Below, in pieces: positions 27,993-37,407 of a stretch of 64,000 bases of DNA. The notes under the pieces are model-generated. The model worked only from the letters and a program-made list of their open reading frames with translations, was not told the origin of the DNA and searched no databases. The DNA comes from Flavobacteriales bacterium (GTDB taxonomy: Bacteria > Bacteroidota > Bacteroidia > Flavobacteriales_F > PHOS-HE28), in contig JADJVC010000006.1 of NCBI GenBank assembly GCA_016710685.1, positions 620,001-684,000 on the forward strand. Direction: 5' to 3'. Within the stretch, counting starts at the first letter, position 1, and each line of letters starts with the position of its first letter. The translations under genes and the position numbers were made by a program.

Positions 27993-29257
27993 TTAGCGTA
28001 CCACGCTCAACCGCTGGACCGTGGTAACGCCGTTCACCGTGATGTGCACCAAGTACACACCGCTGGTCACTTCGCTTGGCAGTTTCAACACCGTACTGAA
28101 GCTGCTTCCGCTGTTGCCGTAGTCACGGGCCAGCACCTTCCTGCCGTACATGTCGTACAGGTCGAGCTGGATCTTCTGGTCGGTGTCCACCAAGCCGTTC
28201 AAGGCCAAGTTCACACGGCCGTCCGCAACCGGGTTCGGCCACATTTGCACGTCGCCATTGAAGCTGCCGTCCACTTGCGTGAGCTCACCGCCCATGCCCG
28301 TGTAGGCGTTGTCGATCGTGATGGTACAGAAGGGCAGGCAGTAATTGCTCTGCACGCCGTTCACGGTGGTCTTCACGTCCACGTTGTACGTGCTGCCGTT
28401 GGTCAAAGGAGTTCCTGGCCACTTCAATTGCAGCACATAGGTGCCACGGGTGATGGTGGTGTCGAACAAAGTAGGCTCACCGGCGATGTAGATGTGGAAG
28501 GTGTAAGCAGAGGCTCCCAACACCGGTGTGGCATAGATGAAGCTGTAGGACGGGCTGCCGAAGGCGCGCGTCTCATTGCAGCTATGGCCGTAGAGCGTAC
28601 CGTTGATGAGCTGTGTGCAATGCACTACCGCTGCGGCGTTCATGCCCATTTCGCAACCCGGACCGTATTTCGCGGAGGCCAATGGGCCGCCGGCGTTGGT
28701 ACGTATGCGCACGAAGTAATGCACGCCGGGCACCAAGGGGTTCACGCTGCCGCCCATGTCGATGAAGAGCATGGAAGCGGATGGCTTAATGATGCTGCGC
28801 ACATAGCCTGCATCGGGGTCCAGGAACTGGAACTCGTATTGCGTGGCGCCGGGCATCACGTTAGCATAGATCCGGTTGTTGAGCGTGTTGTTGAACAATC
28901 CGCATTCCGTGGGCTTCAACGTGGCCGGGCCCAATGGTAGGCAGAAAGGATGTCCGCTACCGTAGGCTGGTGTCAACGTCGGGTTGGCCGGGGAGGCACT
29001 GCCGCCGCTGAAGCTGTCCATCAGGATGGTCTGGCCGCCCGTGGTGCGCAGTTCCCAACCGCCGCCGATGATGCCGTCGCCGAAGCTGTCCGTCAACTTC
29101 AGGGTGTAACAGTCGCCATTGGCATTGCTCAGGCAAACCAGTTGGTTCACTTGCTGGTTGTTGCCCACTGGGCTACCGCTGGCCACTGTGGCGTTGGCAG
29201 CATCTTTGATCTCCCAGCTGATCCGGCTTGCGTTGGCATCGGTGTTGATGCGCATCA
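27993..29257. repeat. 1.26-kb duplicated module, copy 1
   Basis: This aligns without any gap to 37799-39063 (constant offset 9806). By eye, about 31 of some 420 encoded residues differ between copies. It covers the shared C-terminal module and the T9SS sorting domain. Confidence 0.9.
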
Positions 29258-29768
29258 CGGCCAAGTGACCTGCGGGGTTCACAGTAACGCTCGCTGAAGC
29301 ACTGCATCCGCCTGCGGTGGCCAATACCGTGTAGGTCACCGGCACGGTCGTTACCGTTACGTTGGTCGGGTTCTGCACGTTGCTGGTGAAGCCAGCGGGT
29401 GCGGAACTCCAGCTGAAGGCCGGGGGCGCACTCGCAAGGATGCTCACGTTGTCGACGGCCCAGTAGAGGTCAAATTCCGCATCAAACTGGAAGCGGACAT
29501 AAACCGTTGGCTGGTTGTCGTAGCCAGTGCCCAAGGCGATTTGCGCATGGTCCCAGTCTGTAGCAGTCCCGATAGATGCGGAATAGCCAGCGCCCACCGG
29601 CGCCCAATTGGTGCCATCCGTACTGGCCTGCACTGCCCCTATGGCACCGCCGAAGGAGTTGAAATAGTGGTAGAAATCCAATACGGCCCCCGTGTAACCC
29701 GTGAGGTTGATGGCAGGGCTGGTCAGCGAAGTGCTGGAGGGTCCTCCCACCGGGTCGTTGTTGGTCAT
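27993..29768 (-). CDS. Giant gene 1, segment 9: jelly-roll, C-terminal module and T9SS sorting domain
   Basis: The jelly-roll domain finishes with D-F-Y-H-Y-F-N and Y-W-A-V-D-N-V-S-I, then an Ig-like domain, then a module of about 420 residues that is nearly the same as in giant gene 2. It includes SWEIKDAANATV, D-S-F-G-D-G-I-I-G-G-G-W-E-L-R and two domains of about 90 residues with paired Cys. It ends in a type A sorting domain: M-W-P-N-P-V-A-D-G-R-V-N, Y-D-M-Y-G-R-K-V and G-V-Y-L-V-H-I-T-V-N-G. This segment carries no frame break. Confidence 0.82.
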   Translation of the reverse strand: MTNNDPVGGPSSTSLTSPAINLTGYTGAVLDFYHYFNSFGGAIGAVQASTDGTNWAPVGAGYSASIGTATDWDHAQIALGTGYDNQPTVYVRFQFDAEFDLYWAVDNVSILASAPPAFSWSSAPAGFTSNVQNPTNVTVTTVPVTYTVLATAGGCSASASVTVNPAGHLAVMRINTDANASRISWEIKDAANATVASGSPVGNNQQVNQLVCLSNANGDCYTLKLTDSFGDGIIGGGWELRTTGGQTILMDSFSGGSASPANPTLTPAYGSGHPFCLPLGPATLKPTECGLFNNTLNNRIYANVMPGATQYEFQFLDPDAGYVRSIIKPSASMLFIDMGGSVNPLVPGVHYFVRIRTNAGGPLASAKYGPGCEMGMNAAAVVHCTQLINGTLYGHSCNETRAFGSPSYSFIYATPVLGASAYTFHIYIAGEPTLFDTTITRGTYVLQLKWPGTPLTNGSTYNVDVKTTVNGVQSNYCLPFCTITIDNAYTGMGGELTQVDGSFNGDVQMWPNPVADGRVNLALNGLVDTDQKIQLDLYDMYGRKVLARDYGNSGSSFSTVLKLPSEVTSGVYLVHITVNGVTTVQRLSVVR

Positions 29769-30562
29769 GATGAACTGGCTGGCATCGTTGCTGTGGAGCC
29801 CGCATCATAGGTGTAACCGTCCGGCTGCAAGGTCCATTCGTCCACGGCTGCCATGCCGCCTGCAATTACCCAGCCTGCTGGCGGGTTAACACCATTGAAC
29901 CCTTCGTTCAACACGGTTTGTGTGAAGTTGGTGGATCCCGTCGCGGTAAGGTCGATCACCCCGCCTGGGCATTCCAGGAGCGAGCTCGAATTCGCCGTTA
30001 CCCCAGTAGGTGAAGGGTTGATGCTGACAACCACCGGTGCACTTGTGCCTGCACAACCGTTCACGGTAGTGCTTACACTGTAGCTGCCCGCTGTCGACAC
30101 CGTGATGGCCGAAGTGGTTTCGCTGTTCGGAGCCCAGAGGTAGCTGTTACCCGTTGAGGATGTCAACGTTACGCTGCCACCGGCACAGAAACTGGTAGGG
30201 CCGTTCGCCGTAACCGTAACCGTGGGCTCAGCACTGGAGGTAAGAATTACCGTATTGCTGTAAACCGTTGAGCCGCTGGCGCAGGAGGTGTACAACCGGT
30301 AGTAGTAGCTGCCGATCGCCAAGGGGTCGGTGGTGTAGCTCGAAGTCGTGGCACCCGTGCCTCCCGTTACAGGGACATAGGTTCCGTTCGCTGTCGGGCT
30401 TGACCTCCATTGGCGGGAAATCCCCAGACCGGTGGTGGTGCCGTCGTTGGTCATCGTAACAGCTGTGCCGTCGCAGACACCGGGGTTGCAGTGGAACTCA
30501 CGCCAGCATCCGGGCTGCCCGTGCAACCGGTGCCGATGTTGAAGTTGTCGAATTCGGCCCAC
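29765..30562 (-). CDS. Giant gene 1, segment 8: Ig-like domains
   Basis: True residues start near G-V-C-D-G-T-A-V-T-M-T. Two Ig-like/PKD-like domains of about 75 residues each follow (S-R-Q-W-R-S-S, then S-F-C-A-G-G-S-V-T-L), and the start of a jelly-roll domain (N-F-T-Q-T-V-L-N-E-G-F-N-G). The segment breaks at G2 29795-29796, where one more base gives S-H-S-N-D-A-S-Q-F-I-M-T-N-N-D, the counterpart of S-N-D-N-S-R-F-Y-M-S-N-S-D in giant gene 2. Confidence 0.7.
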   Translation of the reverse strand: MGRIRQLQHRHRLHGQPGCWREFHCNPGVCDGTAVTMTNDGTTTGLGISRQWRSSPTANGTYVPVTGGTGATTSSYTTDPLAIGSYYYRLYTSCASGSTVYSNTVILTSSAEPTVTVTANGPTSFCAGGSVTLTSSTGNSYLWAPNSETTSAITVSTAGSYSVSTTVNGCAGTSAPVVVSINPSPTGVTANSSSLLECPGGVIDLTATGSTNFTQTVLNEGFNGVNPPAGWVIAGGMAAVDEWTLQPDGYTYDAGSTATMPASSS

Positions 30563-31896
30563 CAGTCACCAGCTGTCCAAGTACCGACAAATCGGATGAT
30601 CACGTCCTGACCATCGTATGCTCCGAGCGAATAGGACTTGTTGGCCCATGCCGTTGAGGAGATGTGGTTTGCCGGTGTGATGCTCTGCAAAGTGGTGTAG
30701 GTACCTCCACAATCCGTCGATACCTGCACATTGATGTTTCCCCATGCCGGGCTGTTCAGCAATGCCGTATAGGGAGGCGCATTAAAGCTGTAGTTGGACA
30801 AACGGTAGTCAAACGTGAGCAGGGTGCTTGCACTTACCTGGCCGAGTTTAACAACGGTGAATTGCGCAGTGGTGTTGAGGTCGTAGAGGTTGCCGTAGAG
30901 GCCATTATCCACAACACCATGGTTTGGCCCAATGGTCCAACCCGTGGTGTTCCAACCGGCCGGTGCAGTGGTACCGCCGCTAAAGTCCTGCGAATAGGGG
31001 AGTGCAACAGGGGCAATTACACTTCGAGAAGTGGCGGTGTTGTTGTTGGCTGCATTCGGATCACCGGTCACTGTTATACTGGCGGTGAAGGCATATGCAC
31101 CGCTCAAGGTCATGTCCTGAGTGCCCATAGCAACGGTTTGCGATGCTCCTGATGCCAATGTACCCGAATTTACTACCGTGCTGAAAGTGTTTGTGGCCGG
31201 ACCACTCACATTCACTGCAACGGTTGCAGGGGTTGCGGAAAAGTCGATGGTTGCGGAACCTTGGTTCTGAATTGTAACGCTTACCGGTTGGTTGGCTCCG
31301 TAGCACCCTGTTGTGCCAGGCGCTGCAAAACCTGTAGCCGCCATGTCCAGTGCTGCAGGTACTTCGGTCATGAAGTTGTCGAAGTCCGCAAACCAGTCGC
31401 CCGCTGCCCAAGTGGCTATGAAACGCACCTGAACATTGGCCCCATAACCGGCCAATGAAATGCTCTTGGTCGCGAAAGCTGCGGATTCCACATGGTTGGT
31501 GGGTGTAATGCTCTGCACCGTTGTGTAGGTTGCGCCGCAATCCGCGGAAACCTGTACATCAATGGTACCCCATGCCGGGCTGTTCAGCAAGGCCGTATAC
31601 GGGAGAGTGGTTCCATAATCGACCAAGCGATAGTCGAATTTCAAGTTGACCGCACCACTAATAGGACCCAGCTTTACAACTGTGAATTGGCCTGTTGGGA
31701 CGAAATCATACAAGTTCTTGTAAAGTCCGTTGTTCGTTACTCCGTGGTCTGTACTATAGAGCCAACCCGACGTGCTCCAACCAGCCGGGGTAGTACCAGC
31801 GGCGAAATCCTGGCTATATGGCAACGCTTGCGCTGCAATAACGGTCCGCGTTACAGCTGTCATGGCATCGTTGGCCGGTATGCCGTCACCGGTCAC
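30451..31896 (-). CDS. Giant gene 1, segment 7: duplicated jelly-roll and CARDB unit
   Basis: Two copies of a module beginning A-L-P-Y-S-Q-D-F and containing G-L-Y-(K/G)-N-L-Y-D and Q-F-T-V-V-K-L-G, with one CARDB-type domain between them (P-V-S-V-T-I-Q-N-Q-G ... G-D-P-N-A-A-N-N-N). The copies are about 250 residues apart. The frame is lost near 30484, where one more base on the coding strand yields A-N-P-G-V-C-D-G-T-A-V-T-M-T in the next segment. Confidence 0.72.
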   Translation of the reverse strand: MTGDGIPANDAMTAVTRTVIAAQALPYSQDFAAGTTPAGWSTSGWLYSTDHGVTNNGLYKNLYDFVPTGQFTVVKLGPISGAVNLKFDYRLVDYGTTLPYTALLNSPAWGTIDVQVSADCGATYTTVQSITPTNHVESAAFATKSISLAGYGANVQVRFIATWAAGDWFADFDNFMTEVPAALDMAATGFAAPGTTGCYGANQPVSVTIQNQGSATIDFSATPATVAVNVSGPATNTFSTVVNSGTLASGASQTVAMGTQDMTLSGAYAFTASITVTGDPNAANNNTATSRSVIAPVALPYSQDFSGGTTAPAGWNTTGWTIGPNHGVVDNGLYGNLYDLNTTAQFTVVKLGQVSASTLLTFDYRLSNYSFNAPPYTALLNSPAWGNINVQVSTDCGGTYTTLQSITPANHISSTAWANKSYSLGAYDGQDVIIRFVGTWTAGDWWAEFDNFNIGTGCTGSPDAGVSSTATPVSATAQLLR

Positions 31897-33764
31897 CGCC
31901 GTGTTCGCATTGAACGTGTAAGTCTTACCGTGGTCATGTTCAATGTCCCTACAGCCACGTTTTGTGTGGCACCAACTGCCAAAGTGCCAGTGGTCAACGT
32001 GGCGGAGAGGACTTGTGGCGCTACGCCGGTCACGTTCACTGTTACCGTGGTGTTGTTAGTGGCGAAGTTCACTGGCTGGGAGCCGTTGTTCTTCACAGTG
32101 ATGCTAACTGGTTCAGCAGCACCATAACAACCTGTTGTTGTGGGCGTCACAAGAGCTGTTGCACTCATGTCCAAGGCTGGAGCCGTTCCTACACATACGT
32201 TAAATGTGGTTGTAACGGCTGTATTGCCGTACGAGTAGACCCGGACATAGTACGTGTTACCAACGATCAGACCAGTGGGGTTGCTTATATCCGCATCGCT
32301 GCACACCAAGTTGGTCAGGGTGCCGCAACTGCCGCTGTAAACAGCATGGTACATATCTGTAAACGGCGTTACTCCGGTCAGACTGATACGATGGATTGGG
32401 CTGGCTGCCACAAAGCTGAACCACACGTCATTGTTTGGATTCCCACCACAAGGAGAAATCGCGTCCACGGAAAGAGTAGCAGCGGCCACTGTGCCTGCTG
32501 TAACCGCACCACATAAATAGTCCGGGTTCACAGTAAGGGCCACCGCCTGCGCGCAGTTGTCATTCGCTGGAGGAGGCGCACTCGTGGTAAAGCTTACCAA
32601 AGCACTGTTGGTGCTGTAACCATTGCTCGCACCTGAGCAATCTTGGTGTACGTAAACGTTGTACGTCGTGGACGGAGTTAATCCGGTGATCGCTTGTGGC
32701 GAAGTGCCCGTGCTGGTTACCAAGGTACCGGTGGCACCTGCTGTGGCACCAGTGCCTGGCGTGTATCCGGCCGGGCCGTATTCAACGATCTTGTTGCCTG
32801 TGCAACCGGAACAGGTGAAGTTCACGTTCGTAGTAGCTGAGGTTGTTCCGGAAACGGACACTGCTGAAACTGGCGGGCAGGCTGGTGCCAAGATCAAGCT
32901 GATGTTATCCACCTCCAGATAAAACTCATTAGCGCCGGAGTAAGCATGCCAGCCGATGTAATATACACCGGAGGTAGCCGGGGTGATGGTGTAGGAAACC
33001 GTAAACGGAGCTGTGGAGAATGTGCCATGGTCAACCACCAAATTCGTCATTGAAGCAGCCGAAGCGGCAGTTCCGTAGTACACCTCCAGTGATTCGTCAA
33101 AGCCGTTTGCGCCATAAGTGTAGCTAAGCGTATAGGGCGTGCCACCCACCAAGTTGATGCCCGGCGTGTACATCCAATCGTTCGCAGCAGTGGTGCTGGA
33201 GTAGGGGTAACGTGCAACTTTGCTCGACGCGCCTAAGTATGTCGATGATGCAGTGATCCATGTCGTTTCAGCGTTCAGGTTTTGTGTGGACATGCAATTC
33301 GGCATGGCCGGGATCACTGCACTTTCGAAGTTCTGCGTGTAGGGTACGTTTACCGTGCTGCACAAGGTGGCAAAGTTCGCAACGGCGCTGTTGAAGCTGT
33401 AATCCGCTCCGGAGCAATGCTCACGCACGTAAACACTATAGCTCGAGGAGCCGGACAGGCCTGTTAGAGTCACAGAGCTACCACCAACAGGTGCCCCCGT
33501 CCAGATCGTTCCACCAACTCCGGCTGTGGCACCATTGCCAGGTGTGAAGCCGGGTGCACCGTATTCCACGATGTAGTCGCCCGTGCAGCTCGTGCAGGTC
33601 CATGCCACAGTGGCATCGGTCTGGGTGATGCCACTTACCGCAACTGCCGTAGGAGCAAAGCAAGTGGGTGGCGTGCGGACTTGGAAGTTGTCAACGAAGA
33701 AGTCTTTGTCCCCGCCTGGAGGTCGCTCCTTCAGACATGAAGAAGGCGAACTGCGTGGTGGCAC
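31893..33764 (-). CDS. Giant gene 1, segment 6: fibronectin III, MAM-like and CARDB-like modules
   Basis: After a spurious start of about 18 residues, G-G-D-K-D-F-F-V-D-N-F-Q-V leads into two fibronectin III repeats with the shared C-(T/S)-x-C-T-G-(D/N)-x-I-V-E-Y-G signature around a MAM-like module (I-P-A-M-P-N-C-M-S). A pre-peptidase-like domain follows (P-A-N-D-N-C-A-Q-A-V-A), then the start of a CARDB domain (P-V-S-I-T-V-K-N-N-G). One lost base near 31938 separates M-T-T-V from K-T-Y-T-F-N-A-N-T-A-V-T-G in the next segment. Confidence 0.72.
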   Translation of the reverse strand: MPPRSSPSSCLKERPPGGDKDFFVDNFQVRTPPTCFAPTAVAVSGITQTDATVAWTCTSCTGDYIVEYGAPGFTPGNGATAGVGGTIWTGAPVGGSSVTLTGLSGSSSYSVYVREHCSGADYSFNSAVANFATLCSTVNVPYTQNFESAVIPAMPNCMSTQNLNAETTWITASSTYLGASSKVARYPYSSTTAANDWMYTPGINLVGGTPYTLSYTYGANGFDESLEVYYGTAASAASMTNLVVDHGTFSTAPFTVSYTITPATSGVYYIGWHAYSGANEFYLEVDNISLILAPACPPVSAVSVSGTTSATTNVNFTCSGCTGNKIVEYGPAGYTPGTGATAGATGTLVTSTGTSPQAITGLTPSTTYNVYVHQDCSGASNGYSTNSALVSFTTSAPPPANDNCAQAVALTVNPDYLCGAVTAGTVAAATLSVDAISPCGGNPNNDVWFSFVAASPIHRISLTGVTPFTDMYHAVYSGSCGTLTNLVCSDADISNPTGLIVGNTYYVRVYSYGNTAVTTTFNVCVGTAPALDMSATALVTPTTTGCYGAAEPVSITVKNNGSQPVNFATNNTTVTVNVTGVAPQVLSATLTTGTLAVGATQNVAVGTLNMTTVRLTRSMRTRR

Positions 33765-33767
33765 TGG

Positions 33768-35327
33768 TCACAGCTGAAACATTGATGGTGACGTTGTTGC
33801 CCGTGTTCGATGGCGAATTGGCGTTGTTCCACGTGTTGATCGTGGTCCAGTGGTCCCACCGTTGGTGGATTGCATGAGGTAAACGGCATCATCTGCTTCG
33901 ATGACGTCGGCACCGGTACCGTTCCATGCGGTGAGGGCAACATCAAAGTTCAGTTCATACCCGCCTGCGCTGAGGTTGAAGAGCGGCGTGAGAATCCACT
34001 CTTGTCCGCCGGTGGAGAAAATCTCCACCGTAGCACTTCCTGTAGTACCGATATTGCCGAAACCGTCATTACGCCATCCGGAGGTACCCAAAGTGGTAGG
34101 GCCGGTAATGGGGCCAGTGCCACGGTTCCAGCAGTTGGGAACGAAGGTGTTGAAATTCTGCGTGTAGTTCGGTACTTCAACTGCGCATAGTGTAGTGAAG
34201 CTGAATGGACCCGTCCACGTGCTCACATCCACATTGTCCATGCCGCAATCGGAACGAACATAGAAGGAATAAGCCGTAGCTGGGGAACCACCAGTCCAAG
34301 TGTAAGGATGTGCACCCAGATCATTGAATGTAGGCGTGCCGGTCGGCGTAAAACCGGAAGGGCCGATCTCCAAATCCCAAGCTGTTGCGGTGCCGTTTTC
34401 ATTCCAATTCAGATCGGCTCCACTGGAAGTCAGGGCAGAAGCTGACAAAGAGTTTGGTGCCGGGCAAGATGGTGTCTGCCGAATGAAGAAATCATCAACG
34501 AACAAATCGTTGTAGAAGTAATTTCCGGAGGATGTTCCGAGTGGGTCCGCAACGCCCACGATCCGGAAGTTTGTTACTGACGGGATGCCACTGGGTACAA
34601 TCCCGGAAAGTTCAACCCAGCTCGCAGAATTTCCCGCATAGGTGATCATGTTCACCCAGGCCGTACCGTTCCATACATCCATCTTAATGGTGTGGAGGAC
34701 GGTGTTGGTCGTGTTGTTGGAGAGGAACCAGAAACCAACAGTTGCAGATGGCAACGCGGAAATATCGATGAACGGCGTTATCAACTGGTTTGGAAGTATG
34801 TCAGCCGAACCATCGAGCCAAGCCAATGCTCCGGTTCCGCTCGTATGGTCCGCCACAGATGGAGGATAATTGCCCGTTAAAGGTGTCGTCGTAGCAATTC
34901 GCCATTGCTCACCCCCGCTGGCCAATGGGTTGGACCAGCACGTAGGTGGTGTGTTTGGTGCTGCTGCAGTGGTGAATGGCACAGTGTAAGGGAAGGTCGG
35001 CACTATGGTAGCGCAAGGAGTTGTAAAGCTGAACGGACCCGCCCATGCGCTGGTGGCGGTGTTGTCCATGCCGCAATCGGCGCGTACGTAGAATTGGTAG
35101 GTGGTCGTTGCCGCACCCCCGGTCCAAGCGTATGGGTTGCTGGTGACATCATTGAAAGACGGGGTTCCCGTAGGCACAAAGCCTGTAACTCCGATCTCGA
35201 TGTCCCATGCGGTGCCCACTCCGTTCGCGGTCCAGCCAAGGTTTGCACCAGTGGCCGTGATGTTCGTAGCAGTTAGGGCACTTGGAGCTAGGCAAGAAGG
35301 TGAAACCACCACGCTTACGTCATCCAA
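33768..35327 (-). CDS. Giant gene 1, segment 5: two fibronectin III plus jelly-roll pairs
   Basis: Two copies of a unit made of a fibronectin III repeat (A-W-D-I-E-I-G-V-T-G-F and A-W-D-L-E-I-G-P-S-G-F, each ending in D-C-G-M-D-N) and a jelly-roll domain with N-C-W-N-R-G or T-C-W-S-N-P. The units are about 250 residues each and clearly duplicated. The end is out of frame: near 33854 one added T restores T-T-W-T-T-I-N-T-W-N-N-A, and near 33720 an extra base separates F-F-M-S-E-G from G-G-D-K-D-F-F-V-D-N-F. Confidence 0.72.
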   Translation of the reverse strand: MDDVSVVVSPSCLAPSALTATNITATGANLGWTANGVGTAWDIEIGVTGFVPTGTPSFNDVTSNPYAWTGGAATTTYQFYVRADCGMDNTATSAWAGPFSFTTPCATIVPTFPYTVPFTTAAAPNTPPTCWSNPLASGGEQWRIATTTPLTGNYPPSVADHTSGTGALAWLDGSADILPNQLITPFIDISALPSATVGFWFLSNNTTNTVLHTIKMDVWNGTAWVNMITYAGNSASWVELSGIVPSGIPSVTNFRIVGVADPLGTSSGNYFYNDLFVDDFFIRQTPSCPAPNSLSASALTSSGADLNWNENGTATAWDLEIGPSGFTPTGTPTFNDLGAHPYTWTGGSPATAYSFYVRSDCGMDNVDVSTWTGPFSFTTLCAVEVPNYTQNFNTFVPNCWNRGTGPITGPTTLGTSGWRNDGFGNIGTTGSATVEIFSTGGQEWILTPLFNLSAGGYELNFDVALTAWNGTGADVIEADDAVYLMQSTNGGTTGPRSTRGTTPIRHRTRATTSPSMFQL

Positions 35328-35890
35328 GTAAAATCAAACTCATCCGCAGCGGACTTGGAATGCCATCCGATATAATACGTACCGGAGGTTACCGGCGTGA
35401 AAGCATAGGAAAAAGGAGGCACCATCGTGGTAGGAACGGGCGAATGGTCCGCGATCCAGTTGGTCATGGATGCAGAAGTTGCCGCGTTGCCCCAGAACAC
35501 ATCCATGGCTTCGGGGAAGCTAGTACTTGGATCGAACACACTGTACTTTACGGTATAGGATGTTCCACCCGTCAGTGTAAGGCCGGGAGAGTACAACCAA
35601 TCATTTCCGGGAAGGGCGCTATCGAAGCCGTATTTAGCAACACGGGTCGAACCCATGCTTGTGCTGGCGAAAGTGCTCCATGTCGTTCCCCCATTTACAT
35701 CCTGAATGGACCAACAGTTCGGTATGGCAGCGCCCGTGGTGCCCTCAAACCCTTCAGCGAAAGGAATGGTGTAAGCGACACAACTTGTAGTGAACGTGGT
35801 CTTTACGGTGTTGACACCGTAAATCGGTCCAGCGCATTCTTGGCGAACGTACACATCGTAGGTCGTGGCTGCTGTAAGAAGTCCGGCCAA
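35315..35890 (-). CDS. Giant gene 1, segment 4: fibronectin III end and MAM-like module
   Basis: Continues from short segments 36015-36302 (CUB-like) and 35803-36018 (C-T-S-C-T-G-T-F-I-V-D-Y-G, start of a fibronectin III repeat). Here T-T-Y-D-V-Y-V-R-Q-E-C closes the fibronectin repeat and P-N-C-W-S-I-Q-D ... TYYIGWHSKSAADEF is a jelly-roll/MAM-like module. The frame breaks at the A4 run 35330-35333: one more T on the coding strand gives F-D-F-Y-L-D-D-V-S-V-V, which flows into the next segment. Confidence 0.7.
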   Translation of the reverse strand: MAGLLTAATTYDVYVRQECAGPIYGVNTVKTTFTTSCVAYTIPFAEGFEGTTGAAIPNCWSIQDVNGGTTWSTFASTSMGSTRVAKYGFDSALPGNDWLYSPGLTLTGGTSYTVKYSVFDPSTSFPEAMDVFWGNAATSASMTNWIADHSPVPTTMVPPFSYAFTPVTSGTYYIGWHSKSAADEFDFTWMT

Positions 35891-36195
35891 ACTTGCAGAA
35901 GTTGTCCCGGAAGTGACGATGTTCCCGCCAACACCGCTGCTGCTCCAGCACCGGGCGTGTTGTATGGTGACACGCCATAGTCAACGATGAATGTACCTGT
36001 GCAACTGGTACAGGTCAATTGACCGTTGCGCCAGTTGTGCTAATGCCCGTAACGTTCGCTGCGGTGGGTGCGGGGCAAGCGACTGCGCAAGAACCGGAAT
36101 AGGTCACGTTCAAATTGAACCCCGCGTCAATACCACTTCCATCAGAAGTAAATCGGACAGTTAAGGATTGGCCTGCGGTACCGGTAACGTTTATA

Positions 36196-37407
36196 TTACC
36201 GACTCCGCTGAACGGAGAACCGGAAACTTGAGTTCCTGCGATTCCCGCTCCATTGTAGATGTAAACGAAGTCGTAAGTAGCTTCGGTCGAATAGGGTTCC
36301 ACTGATATTGATTACGGCGGTCCCTAGGGCGTTCAGCACAGTGTAGCCACTAGCACCACTGCTATAATTTCCGTTGCCTGCATGGTCCAACAAGGCCGTA
36401 TTTGTGCCGCATGACACGCTGTTGTTCACTCCACCGGTAGGAACTAAAGTTTGGATAGTGATATCGACTTGTTTCACGGCACTACTACCCGTGCCGCCAC
36501 CAATACTTCCGCACGTAACCTCGCAGTAGTACCATGTTTGTACGGTAGGTGCAGGATTATAGGAGGATAACCCGGTCCCGACCATGGTCCATGGGCCGGA
36601 GTTCGACACTGTGCTGGAGTACCATTGATAGGTAACGCCGCTTCCAGCAGTTACGTTCTGCAAACCGAGTGCTATAGTAGCGCCGCTCACTGAGGAAGTA
36701 GGTCCGGTGGTGTTACCAGGAGTAGGTGTTCCTGCGCAAGGCGATCCAGGCGCTATCGTCAATTGCGCGTTCAGTCGGCGCAAGGATGCAACTGTTGTGA
36801 ACGACCCAGTCCCGGTCGGAGCCGTATTGTCCTGTTGCCAGTATTGTGACTGCTGCACGGTGGTGGCTGAATGGCGGAACTGTTTTGCGGATGTTCCTTC
36901 ATTGCCACCACCACCGGCATTCGCGAGAATTATCACCTCCAGGTTATTCGCCCCGCCGGTGTAATTGAAAGGTGTAGTGAGCGTGACCGTTGTCCAGTTG
37001 TTCGCCACAAGCATCCCACTGGTCACGTTCCCGGACCACACCATCGTGGCTCCGGTCAATTCCGCAGCAACAGTGGAAGTGCTTGCAAATGTGCTGGTGG
37101 ACCTTTCTTTCATCCAGATTTCCACTGGAGTGCTGGCAGCAGGAGCACTCACACTGTTCACGTACAGGCCAAAGGCCGTAACGTTTCCTGTGGTTCCAAT
37201 CTCCGCAGCGGTGTAAATAGAAGCAGTTCGCTCAAACCCAAAATAGTTTCCGTAACCCTTCCGGTTCGATGTTGAATTTGTATTCGCTGCCGGAATAGTG
37301 ACTTGCGCCATAACAGCGATTCCGGAAACGAGCAATGCGCCAAGTAGTGCGACATTTCGCCATAGCGACGTTCGGCGTGGGGATACACTCAGAGTATGGT
37401 TTCTCAT
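36196..37407 (-). CDS. Giant gene 1, segment 1: signal peptide and N-terminal domains
   Basis: Start ATG 37407 (M-R-N-H-T-L-S-V-S); the frame upstream to 37554 is not protein-like. A signal peptide ends at about residue 35 (I-A-V-M-A-Q). A jelly-roll-like domain follows (G-Y-G-N-Y-F-G-F-E-R-T-A ... Y-W-Q-Q-D-N), then an Ig-like module with Y-Q-W-Y-S-S and W-Y-Y-C-E-V-T-C. The last true residues are near V-I-N-I-S; after about 36300 the protein continues in the next frame as V-E-P-Y-S-T-E-A-T-Y-D-F-V-Y-I-Y-N-G, a CUB-like domain (to 36015). Confidence 0.75.
   Translation of the reverse strand: MRNHTLSVSPRRTSLWRNVALLGALLVSGIAVMAQVTIPAANTNSTSNRKGYGNYFGFERTASIYTAAEIGTTGNVTAFGLYVNSVSAPAASTPVEIWMKERSTSTFASTSTVAAELTGATMVWSGNVTSGMLVANNWTTVTLTTPFNYTGGANNLEVIILANAGGGGNEGTSAKQFRHSATTVQQSQYWQQDNTAPTGTGSFTTVASLRRLNAQLTIAPGSPCAGTPTPGNTTGPTSSVSGATIALGLQNVTAGSGVTYQWYSSTVSNSGPWTMVGTGLSSYNPAPTVQTWYYCEVTCGSIGGGTGSSAVKQVDITIQTLVPTGGVNNSVSCGTNTALLDHAGNGNYSSGASGYTVLNALGTAVINISGTLFDRSYLRLRLHLQWSGNRRNSSFRFSVQRSR

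Larger units (their letters stand above)
27993..37407 (-). other. Giant T9SS surface protein gene 1, restored from nine frame segments
   Basis: Reading all segments together gives about 3139 residues: signal peptide, a CUB-like region, many fibronectin III and MAM/jelly-roll modules, CARDB-like and Ig-like domains, then a T9SS sorting domain. Frame changes lie near 36300, 36015, 35938, 35330-35333, 33854, 33720, 31938, 30484 and 29795. Seven look like single lost bases and two (36300, 33720) like single extra bases; the sum restores a multiple of three. The best-supported is 29795-29796: one more G gives a stretch matching S-H-S-N-D of giant gene 2. Likely a cell-surface adhesin. Individual segments are listed next. 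Confidence 0.75.

Noticed and set aside
27602..27996. Plus-strand frames of about 127-130 codons beside the acyltransferase
   Set aside because: They run through two hairpin terminators and have no protein-like composition.
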